5,632 nucleotides of DNA from Rhodospirillales bacterium (lineage in GTDB: Bacteria; Pseudomonadota; Alphaproteobacteria; Acetobacterales; Acetobacteraceae). Shown piece by piece: positions 1 through 5,114 of this stretch. The DNA is taken from the NCBI GenBank assembly GCA_028866445.1, contig JAGWIE010000108.1, positions 1-5,632 on the forward strand, read 5' to 3'. The position numbers and the translations under genes are program-made. Each line of letters starts with the position of its first letter. Positions within the stretch are counted from its first letter, which is position 1. The notes beneath the pieces are model-generated. The model saw only the letters and a list, made by a program, of their open reading frames with translations, searched no databases and was not told the DNA's origin.

Positions 1-18
1 TCCGGATTCCTGCCTCGG

Positions 19-2535
19 GTGAAGGCCGTGCTTGGCCCCACCAACACTGGCAAGACGCATCTGGCGATGGAGCGTTTGCTCTCTCACGCCTCGGGCATCA
101 TCGGCTTTCCGCTGCGCCTGCTCGCCCGCGAAAATTACGACCGCATGGTAAAAGCCAAGGGCATTAAATCCGTCGCCCTCATCACGGGTGAGGAAAAAAT
201 CGTCCCGCCCGGGGCACGCTGGTTCTCCTGCACGGTGGAAGCAATGCCGCTGGACCGCAAGGTGGAATTCCTCGCCGTCGACGAAATCCAGCTCTGCGCA
301 GACCCCGATCGCGGCCATGTCTTCACAGACCGCCTGCTTAACGCCCGCGGCCTTGTCGAAACGATGTTTTTAGGGGCGGACACCATCGCGCCTTTAATGC
401 GCCGCCTCATCCCCGGCGTGGAAATCGAAACCCGCCCGCGCCTCTCTCAACTCACCTTCGCCGGTTCGGCAAAACTCAACCGCCTGCCGCCGCGCTCGGC
501 CATCGTCGCCTTCTCCGCCGCCGAGGTTTACGCCATCGCCGAGGCCGTGCGCCGCCGCCGGGGTGGTTGTGCTGTCGTCATGGGCCGCCTTTCGCCCCGC
601 ACCCGCAACGCCCAGGTGGCTTTGTACCAAGACAAAGAGGTGGATTTCCTGGTGGCAACAGACGCCATCGGCATGGGTTTGAACATGGATGTCAACCATG
701 TCGCCTTCGCGGGCTTGCGCAAATTCGATGGCCGCCAGCCCCGCCTGCTCACCCCCGCTGAAATGGCGCAGATTGCCGGGCGCGCCGGGCGCGGTATGCG
801 GGATGGCACATTCGGCACCACGGCGGATTGCCCCGCCCTGGACGAAGACATGGCGGAAAAAATCGAATCCCATGAATTCGACCCCCTGGAACAAATAGTC
901 TGGCGCAACAGCGAACTGAACCTCGCCTCCGTCCCCGCCTTGCTGGAAAGCCTCACCACATCGCCCAACCGCCAGGGGCTGGTGCGCGGTAACGAGGCGG
1001 CGGACGTGCAAACGCTGGATGCCCTCTCGCGCGATGCCGAGCTTATGCGCCGCGCCCAGGGCCGTGCCGCCACCCGCCTGCTATGGGAAGCCTGCCAGAT
1101 CCCGGATTTCAGAAAACTCGCCACGGACGCTCATGTAAAACTCGTCGCCAAGGTATTTACCCATCTGCTCGCCAAAGAGAAATTGCCTGTCGATTGGGTG
1201 GCGGGCGAGATCGAAAACCTTGACCGTCTGGAAGGTGACATCGATACGTTAATGCAGAGGCTGACGGACGTGCGCGTTTGGGCCTATATAACCGCGCGGG
1301 CGGACTGGATGGCCGATGCCGATACCTGGGCCATGCGCGCCAGGGCGGTGGAGGACAGACTTTCCGACACGTTGCATATGAAATTAATGGCGCGGTTTGT
1401 AGATAAGAGGGCGGCACATTTGACGAGACGGTTGGAAGAGGCTGAGGCCGAAGAATTGCAGGCCGTTGTTGCGGCGGATGGGCTGGTAACGGTCGAGGGC
1501 CACGATGTCGGCCGGATCGAGGGCTTTCAGTTCCACCCGGACCCCGCCACCCAGGGGCCGGAGAAAAAAATCCTGCTGCGTGCTGCCCGCCGTGCCTTGA
1601 GCGTGGAAATGCCGCGCCGGATTCTCGCCGCCGAAACCGCCGCCGATGACGCCATCATCTTGTCTGATGACCGGCATTTCGTTTGGGAAGGCGTGAAGAT
1701 CGCCCGGCTGAAAAAAACCGACATCTTCCTTAAGCCCGGAATCGAAGTTCTGCATTCGGAGTTCCTGGACGGTTTGGCCCGTGAGCGCATCCGCGCCCGG
1801 CTCGCCGCGTGGCTGGCCACCGAGACGGAAAAACGCCTCGGCGCGCTGTTGAAAGCCATGGAAAACCCGCCCGCACCCTTGCGCGGCATCGTGCATCGCC
1901 TTTCCGAATCCGGCGGCGTACTGCCGCCCGAGCCTTTCACGCCGGAGCTGCGGCAGGAGGCAAAAACCTTCGGCATCGATATGGGGCGCTTTGCCATGTA
2001 TCTGCCTGCCGCGCTGAAACCCGGCGCCGCCCGGCTGCGCGCTTTATTCTGGGGCGTGTGGTACGACCGTATTCCGCCGGAACTACCCACCCCCGGCCTG
2101 GTCTGCGCGCCCATGCCGGCCAATTGGGGGCATGACTTCGCCCTGGCCATGGGCTGGGTGCAGGTGAACGACATCATGATCCGCCTCGACGTGGTGGAGC
2201 GTATCACCCGCGAGCTGCATTACCTTATGCGCAAGCATCAGATCATGCTGCCCGCCAACCTTGGCAGCCGCATGGGGCTGAAGCCGGAGCAACTGGCCCC
2301 CACGCTGAACGTGCTGGGCTTCCGCCTGTTTCCAGCGCAGGAACAAGGGGATAAATATTTCGGCCCGCCGGCGCCTGCCATGCTGGGCCGGCGTAAGCAG
2401 GAACACCACCAGCAGCAACGCCAACCCGCCGCCCCGGCCCGCAAACAGGAACGCGCGAAAGAGCCCGAGCCGGTAGCGGTGGACGCAGACAACCCCTTCG
2501 CAGCCCTGGCGGCTCTGAAAGTCGCGCGGCGCTAA
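19..2535 (+). CDS. SUV3-like superfamily 2 RNA helicase (alphaproteobacterial type)
   Basis: This is an ATP-dependent superfamily 2 helicase of the kind related to mitochondrial SUV3, expected to unwind RNA in the cytoplasm. Visible motifs, counting from the GTG at 19, are: Walker A GPTNTGKT at residues 6-13; motif II DEIQ at 88-91; motif III-like FLGADT at 117-122; motif V around ATDAIGMGLN at 213-222; and motif VI QIAGRAGRG at 251-259, which carries the arginine finger. The helicase core is followed by a long alpha-helical and C-terminal region to about residue 785. After that come a Gln/Arg/Pro-rich, probably disordered tail (about 790-822) and a terminal NPFAALAALK segment. The length of 838 residues is plausible for the bacterial family. 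The start is uncertain: the frame is open to the window edge, the upstream six codons read SGFLPR, and no strong ribosome binding site is visible, so the true start may lie outside the window. The S4 gene abuts it downstream. The family assignment is secure, but the RNA target is unknown. Confidence 0.93.
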   Translation: MKAVLGPTNTGKTHLAMERLLSHASGIIGFPLRLLARENYDRMVKAKGIKSVALITGEEKIVPPGARWFSCTVEAMPLDRKVEFLAVDEIQLCADPDRGHVFTDRLLNARGLVETMFLGADTIAPLMRRLIPGVEIETRPRLSQLTFAGSAKLNRLPPRSAIVAFSAAEVYAIAEAVRRRRGGCAVVMGRLSPRTRNAQVALYQDKEVDFLVATDAIGMGLNMDVNHVAFAGLRKFDGRQPRLLTPAEMAQIAGRAGRGMRDGTFGTTADCPALDEDMAEKIESHEFDPLEQIVWRNSELNLASVPALLESLTTSPNRQGLVRGNEAADVQTLDALSRDAELMRRAQGRAATRLLWEACQIPDFRKLATDAHVKLVAKVFTHLLAKEKLPVDWVAGEIENLDRLEGDIDTLMQRLTDVRVWAYITARADWMADADTWAMRARAVEDRLSDTLHMKLMARFVDKRAAHLTRRLEEAEAEELQAVVAADGLVTVEGHDVGRIEGFQFHPDPATQGPEKKILLRAARRALSVEMPRRILAAETAADDAIILSDDRHFVWEGVKIARLKKTDIFLKPGIEVLHSEFLDGLARERIRARLAAWLATETEKRLGALLKAMENPPAPLRGIVHRLSESGGVLPPEPFTPELRQEAKTFGIDMGRFAMYLPAALKPGAARLRALFWGVWYDRIPPELPTPGLVCAPMPANWGHDFALAMGWVQVNDIMIRLDVVERITRELHYLMRKHQIMLPANLGSRMGLKPEQLAPTLNVLGFRLFPAQEQGDKYFGPPAPAMLGRRKQEHHQQQRQPAAPARKQERAKEPEPVAVDADNPFAALAALKVARR

Positions 2536-2808
2536 TTGGCGGAGCCGGAAACAGGCTGGCTGCGGCTGGACAAATTCCTGGTCTTCGCGCGTTTTTGCAA
2601 AACCCGCTCGGTGGCGGAGGAGCTGGTGGAAAACGGCGCCGTCCGCATCAACCGCCAACCCACAGACAAACCCCATGCCAAACTCCGCCCCGGCGATGTG
2701 CTGACCCTCGCCTTGCCGCAGGGGGTAAAAGTGGTGGAAATTCTGCTCCTCCCCGCCCGCCGCGGCTCCGCCACTGTGGCGCAGGAATTGTATCGGGAAA
2801 TTGGATGA
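2536..2808 (+). CDS. S4-domain RNA-binding protein, Hsp15 (HslR)-like
   Basis: This is a small cytoplasmic RNA-binding protein of 90 residues built almost entirely of an S4 fold. The signature is RLDKFLVFARFCKTRS at residues 10-25, followed by VENGAVRIN at 31-39, the KP turn at 45-46 and RPGDVLTLAL at 51-60. In E. coli Hsp15 (133 residues) the equivalent start is RLDKWLW. Here both Trp positions are replaced (F14, V16), and the long basic C-terminal tail of Hsp15 is absent. Known Hsp15 binds stalled 50S subunits carrying nascent chains; whether this shorter protein does the same is inference. The start is a TTG that directly follows the helicase TAA with no spacer and is the only initiator before the conserved region. 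No Shine-Dalgarno sequence is obvious, so reinitiation by ribosomes finishing the helicase is the likely mode of translation. The gene is probably co-transcribed with the helicase. Confidence 0.88.
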   Translation: MAEPETGWLRLDKFLVFARFCKTRSVAEELVENGAVRINRQPTDKPHAKLRPGDVLTLALPQGVKVVEILLLPARRGSATVAQELYREIG

Positions 2809-2853
2809 AATGCCCGGCAAACCCCGTCATTAACAGCGATCCTAATCACCCTT

Positions 2854-3045
2854 GTGGGACTCTTCACTGTTGCGTTCGGCGCGCTGCACCTCGCAATCCA
2901 TAAATCCGTGCTTCATGCCGTGGTCTTTGGCATTATCTGCGTCAGCGCGGCTGGCTGCTCCATGGTTTTCACACGCCGCCGCCAGCAGCACCACGAAGAC
3001 CGTGAGCGCCGCTTCAAGGAGCGGAAACCTCCCACCTTGCCTTAA
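2854..3045 (+). CDS. Small predicted two-helix membrane protein, start uncertain or frameshifted
   Basis: This is an unrecognised ORF. From GTG 2854 it gives 63 residues: two hydrophobic stretches (about GLFTVAFGALHLAI and AVVFGIICVSAAGCSMVF), then a strongly charged tail rich in Arg, His, Glu and Lys. The layout suggests a membrane hairpin with a basic cytosolic C-terminus. The GTG has no ribosome binding site and would cut the first helix to about 14 residues. The same frame is open upstream back to the S4 stop codon at 2806-2808 and would extend that helix with LTAILITLV, but it holds no standard start codon there. An ATG at 2805 (ATGA overlap with the S4 stop, GGGA six bases before it) and another at 2810 are both in other frames. 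One base lost or gained near the CCCC at 2822-2825 would join either to this ORF. It could therefore be a slightly broken gene, a sequencing error, or a spurious ORF in the 293-base gap before fdxA. Confidence 0.42.
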   Translation: MGLFTVAFGALHLAIHKSVLHAVVFGIICVSAAGCSMVFTRRRQQHHEDRERRFKERKPPTLP

Positions 3046-3090
3046 AGCGCGCGGACGCGCATAGGGGGATCCAAATTTACGCGAGCCTTT

Positions 3091-3095
3091 AGGAG
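3091..3095 (+). promoter_or_regulatory. Ribosome binding site of fdxA
   Basis: AGGAG lies six bases before the ATG at 3102. It is the strongest Shine-Dalgarno match in the window and fixes the fdxA start. It contrasts with the weak or absent sites of the preceding S4 gene and small ORF, suggesting that the ferredoxin is translated efficiently and independently. Confidence 0.8.
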
Positions 3096-3101
3096 TGCCT
3101 G

Positions 3102-3434
3102 ATGACCTACGTGGTCACCGAAAACTGCATCAAGTGCAAATTCATGGATTGTATCGAAGTCTGCCCGGTCGATTGCTTCTATGTTGGCGAAAATTTCCTG
3201 GTCATCAGCCCGGATGAGTGCATCGATTGCGGCGTGTGCGAGCCGGAATGCCCAGCCGAGGCCATTGTGCCGGACAGCGACGACCGCGCCGCACATTGGC
3301 TGGAGCGCAACCGCGACCTCTCCAAATCCTGGCCCAATATCACCCGCAAAGGCACCCCGCCGGCCGATGCCGAGGAGTGGAAAGACAAACCCGGCAAGGA
3401 AGCCATGCTCTCTCTGGAGCCGGGCAAGCCGTAA
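3102..3434 (+). CDS. fdxA: Seven-iron ferredoxin FdxA ([3Fe-4S] plus [4Fe-4S])
   Basis: This is a soluble electron carrier of 110 residues, matching almost throughout the Azotobacter vinelandii ferredoxin I type (about 106 residues). Nine cysteines are visible: C9, C12, C17, C21, C25, C40, C43, C46 and C50. By homology to the Azotobacter protein, C9, C17 and C50 hold the [3Fe-4S] cluster, C21, C40, C43 and C46 hold the [4Fe-4S] cluster, and C12 and C25 are free. CPVDCF (21-26) and the ECIDCGVCEPECP segment (39-51) are diagnostic. The C-terminal part with WPNIT and DAEEW is the usual extension of this family. The start is fixed by AGGAG at 3091-3095. I see no convincing promoter in the 56 bases upstream, so transcription may come from further upstream. 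The redox partner cannot be read from the sequence. In Alphaproteobacteria the gene commonly sits beside carD, as here. Confidence 0.96.
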   Translation: MTYVVTENCIKCKFMDCIEVCPVDCFYVGENFLVISPDECIDCGVCEPECPAEAIVPDSDDRAAHWLERNRDLSKSWPNITRKGTPPADAEEWKDKPGKEAMLSLEPGKP

Positions 3435-3449
3435 ATCACCGCCGCGCGC

Positions 3450-3478
3450 GTGACGAGCGGCCAAAAATCTGATACAAT
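3450..3478 (+). promoter_or_regulatory. Candidate sigma70-type promoter of carD
   Basis: GTGACG at 3450-3455 and TACAAT at 3473-3478 are separated by 17 bases. They match the TTGACA and TATAAT consensus at four and five of six positions. The predicted transcript would start near 3485, giving a leader of about 78 bases before the carD ATG. The site begins just after the fdxA stop codon, so carD can probably be transcribed independently of the upstream genes. This is consensus matching by eye with no experimental support. Confidence 0.42.
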
Positions 3479-3490
3479 CCTCCGAGTCAG

Positions 3491-3513
3491 CCGGGGCGGT
3501 TTACCGCGCCCGG
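3491..3513 (+). promoter_or_regulatory. Strong hairpin in the carD leader
   Basis: CCGGGGCGG (3491-3499) pairs with CCGC and CCCGG (3504-3507 and 3509-3513) around a TTTA loop. This gives nine base pairs, all G-C, with one bulged G at 3508. It lies between the candidate carD promoter and the carD ribosome binding site, within the first tens of bases of the predicted transcript. No run of T follows, so it is not a standard intrinsic terminator. It might stabilise the 5' end or end fdxA read-through weakly. The pairing is directly visible, but any function is inference. Confidence 0.4.
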
Positions 3514-3553
3514 CCGTTTATTGTTAAGGCGGCGCCCCGCGCGCCGTGCCAGC

Positions 3554-3557
3554 GGAG
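3554..3557 (+). promoter_or_regulatory. Ribosome binding site deciding the carD start
   Basis: GGAG lies five bases before the ATG at 3563. An in-frame TTG exists upstream at 3521, but it has no such site and would add an Arg-rich leader (LRRRPARRASGVV) encoded by the GC-rich leader region. The ATG is therefore preferred. Confidence 0.7.
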
Positions 3558-3562
3558 TGGTA

Positions 3563-4318
3563 ATGACGGAAAAGCAGAAAACCGGTGCTTCCAAGAAGGC
3601 CGTGAAACCCGAACTGGAAGACGCTGCGCCAAAGGCACCCGCCGCGCCGAAGCCACCCGCAGCAGCAAAGGCAACTGCCGCGCCGAAGCCATCCGCCGCC
3701 GAGCCGCAGAAGGAAGCACCTAAAGAAGCACCCCCCGCTCCGGCCCCGGCGGCCCCGGCCCCGGTGATGCATGGCGGCATTCCCGCCGGGCCCATCCGCC
3801 CGCTGGCCCCGCCGCGCGCCCCCGCCAAGGCCGAAATCTTCAAGGAAGGCGATTATGTGGTCTACCCCACCCATGGCGTCGGCAAGGTGGACCGCATCGG
3901 CGTGGAAGAGATTGCCGGGCATAAGCTGGAACTCATCTGCATCACCTTTACCGAAAACCGCATGACCCTGCGCGTGCCCACCAACAAGGCCCGCACTGCC
4001 GGTTTGCGTAAACTCACCTCCAAAAAGAGCTTCGATGAGGTTCTTGCCGTGCTGAAAGGCCGGGCGCGCATCAAGCGCACCATGTGGTCCCGCCGCGCGC
4101 AGGAATACGAGGCGAAGATCAATTCCGGCGACCCCTCCGCCATCGCCGAGGTAGTGCGCGACCTGCACCGCAATGCCGGGCAGCCGGATCAGAGCTTCTC
4201 CGAACGGCAGATTTACGAATCAGCCCTGGACCGCCTGGCGGCCGAATACGCAGCACTGGAACAGGTGGACAAACCCACGGCGATTGAGAAGCTGCTGGGG
4301 CATTTGAAGTCTGAATAA
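3563..4318 (+). CDS. carD: CarD/CdnL family RNA polymerase-binding transcription regulator with long N-terminal tail
   Basis: This regulator binds the RNA polymerase beta subunit and stabilises open promoter complexes, as known for mycobacterial CarD and Caulobacter CdnL, acting at the nucleoid. From ATG 3563 it has 251 residues. Residues 1-90 are a low-complexity Lys/Ala/Pro/Glu tail. The CarD_TRCF-type polymerase-interaction domain starts near EIFKEGDYVVYPTHGVGKV (91-109) and continues to about residue 150. The C-terminal helical DNA-contacting domain covers about 155-235, with MWSRR (174-178). W175 aligns with the conserved Trp that contacts the promoter minor groove in mycobacterial CarD. 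SGDPSAIAEVVRDL (188-201) is also typical. Family members are usually about 160-170 residues, so the excess is almost all in the tail, which holds a 12-residue tandem repeat at 24-47. The gene has its own candidate promoter and a terminator touching its stop codon, so it may be a single-gene transcript. Confidence 0.95.
   Translation: MTEKQKTGASKKAVKPELEDAAPKAPAAPKPPAAAKATAAPKPSAAEPQKEAPKEAPPAPAPAAPAPVMHGGIPAGPIRPLAPPRAPAKAEIFKEGDYVVYPTHGVGKVDRIGVEEIAGHKLELICITFTENRMTLRVPTNKARTAGLRKLTSKKSFDEVLAVLKGRARIKRTMWSRRAQEYEAKINSGDPSAIAEVVRDLHRNAGQPDQSFSERQIYESALDRLAAEYAALEQVDKPTAIEKLLGHLKSE
3631..3702 (+). repeat. Two tandem 36-bp repeats within the carD tail
   Basis: Copies at 3631-3666 and 3667-3702 agree at 30 of 36 positions and share an exact 15-base core, GCCGCGCCGAAGCCA. 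They encode KAPAAPKPPAAA and KATAAPKPSAAE (residues 24-47). The unit keeps the reading frame, consistent with tail growth by in-frame duplication followed by drift. The composition resembles histone H1-like basic tails; that comparison is inference. Confidence 0.8.
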
Positions 4319-4345
4319 AAAAGGGGGCCGCAAGGCCCCTTTTTT
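4318..4345. terminator. Bidirectional intrinsic terminator between carD and the convergent minus-strand pair
   Basis: A GGGGCC/GGCCCC stem (4324-4329 with 4334-4339) closes a GCAA loop, a GNRA-type tetraloop. It is flanked by six A on the left (4317-4322) and six T on the right (4340-4345), which can extend the stem. Read on the plus strand it ends carD. Read on the minus strand the A run becomes the U tract, so it can also end the tldD transcript, whose last gene stops at 4365. The A run includes the last two bases of the carD stop codon. Confidence 0.9.
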
Positions 4346-4364
4346 ACCGGCCTCCCGCGCCGGT

Positions 4365-5114
4365 TCAGGACGGCGCGTCGAACCGCTCCGCCAGCGGGTC
4401 GAACAGCAGGCCATCGCCGAGACCTGGCAGTCGCAGCAGCCTGTGCGGCTTTAGATGCGACCAGCTGACAGTCTCAGCGTTGCTATCAATTTCGCCATTT
4501 GTCGTCTTAACCCGGCCTGTGAGGTAATCGGCGCTTACGCCGTCCATCTTGCCGGAATTACGGCTGACTGTTGTGCTGTCATACCCCACCAGCACAACCT
4601 GCCCATGCCGATATCTGAAGGTGAAGGTCACATCTTCCGTTTGCCAGGAGCCTGCGTCATAAAAACTGCTCACATCGATCTGAAATGCGCCATTTTTAAA
4701 CAGCACCCCGCCATTGGCGTCAAAAGGATCCTCCATGTCGGGGTCTGTGTGCCGGGTAATCAGATCATGATTGGAAGCAATCAGCCGGTAGCCGTCCTTT
4801 CCGCCCAGCGCCACAAGCAGAATCCGCGGATTGCTATCGAGTGGGTCCTCGCCAAGCCCATCAGGGTTAGGAATGATGTTTTTCGGTGACTGATCGCGCA
4901 GAACCAGCATCAAATCCGGCACGCCATCGCCGTTTAAATCCCCCCTCGCCTGAGCCTCAAGCGCCCATCCCTTGGGAACAAACCCCGCGCCGGAAGCCGC
5001 GTGTACAGGCAAATGTGGCCAGACCGGCGGCGGAATGGTCAGCTCCTGCGCCGCGGCACAACCTGCTAAAGCCACGTAAACCGCCAATGCGGCGCAGAAA
5101 ATTTTGGGAATCAC
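4365..5114 (-). CDS. Exported protein of unknown function, possible lipoprotein, with DxNxDGxxD calcium-loop motif
   Basis: The function is not known. The 249-residue product starts with a signal peptide: K4, a hydrophobic core to about residue 17, then LAGC at 16-19. LAGC fits a lipobox (lipidated C19), while the following Ala-Ala-Ala-Gln would also suit signal peptidase I, so it is either an envelope lipoprotein or a periplasmic protein. GDLNGDGVPDL at 58-68 has the spacing of an EF-hand or FG-GAP-like calcium loop (D59, N61, D63, D67). The pattern FVPKGW, then this loop, then PRILLVALGGKDGYRL (97-111), then FTFRYRHGQVVLVGYDS (164-180), then a DYLTGRVKTTNGE segment (196-209), resembles a widespread uncharacterised family of single-loop exported proteins. 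That recognition is from memory and unverified. The start is GTG, overlapping the tldD stop codon by four bases (GTGA). No Shine-Dalgarno sequence is evident, so translation is probably coupled to tldD. The bidirectional terminator lies about 20 bases beyond the stop codon. Confidence 0.82.
   Translation of the reverse strand: MIPKIFCAALAVYVALAGCAAAQELTIPPPVWPHLPVHAASGAGFVPKGWALEAQARGDLNGDGVPDLMLVLRDQSPKNIIPNPDGLGEDPLDSNPRILLVALGGKDGYRLIASNHDLITRHTDPDMEDPFDANGGVLFKNGAFQIDVSSFYDAGSWQTEDVTFTFRYRHGQVVLVGYDSTTVSRNSGKMDGVSADYLTGRVKTTNGEIDSNAETVSWSHLKPHRLLRLPGLGDGLLFDPLAERFDAPS

Noticed and set aside
394..1124. Long minus-strand ORFs opposite the helicase (205 and 198 residues)
   Set aside because: They lie wholly opposite a clearly conserved helicase core, overlap each other in different frames, and show no recognisable domain. 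They are shadows of GC-rich codon structure.
1384..2867. Minus-strand ORFs of 170, 226, 245 and 111 residues opposite the helicase C-terminus and the S4 gene
   Set aside because: They are antisense to genes with motif support and have low-complexity Gly, Arg, Ser and His-rich composition, typical of mirrored high-GC coding sequence.
3047..3060. Small GCGCG/CGCGC hairpin just after the small membrane ORF
   Set aside because: It has only five base pairs and no T run after it. In a high-GC sequence this is expected by chance, so it is not called as a terminator.
3037..3065. Possible fdxA promoter TTGCCT with 17-base spacing to CATAGG
   Set aside because: The -10 element matches the consensus at only three of six positions, which is too weak to support a call.
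3521..3562. Upstream TTG start for carD adding 14 residues
   Set aside because: There is no ribosome binding site before it, the added peptide is Arg-rich leader sequence, and the ATG at 3563 has GGAG at good spacing.
3487..4173. Minus-strand ORFs opposite carD, including a Gly/Ala-rich 118-residue and a 214-residue reading
   Set aside because: Their composition is the mirror of the Lys/Ala/Pro-coding tail and of the CarD domain, and no independent motif is present.
4356..4377. Inverted repeat CGCGCC/GGCGCG around the stop codon of the exported protein gene
   Set aside because: It is a six-base stem with a ten-base loop and no T run on either strand. The neighbouring bidirectional terminator explains termination better.
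4455..4889. Plus-strand ORF of 144 residues opposite the exported protein gene
   Set aside because: The minus-strand reading has a signal peptide, a calcium-loop motif and operon-style overlap with tldD. The plus-strand reading has no ribosome binding site or recognisable domain.
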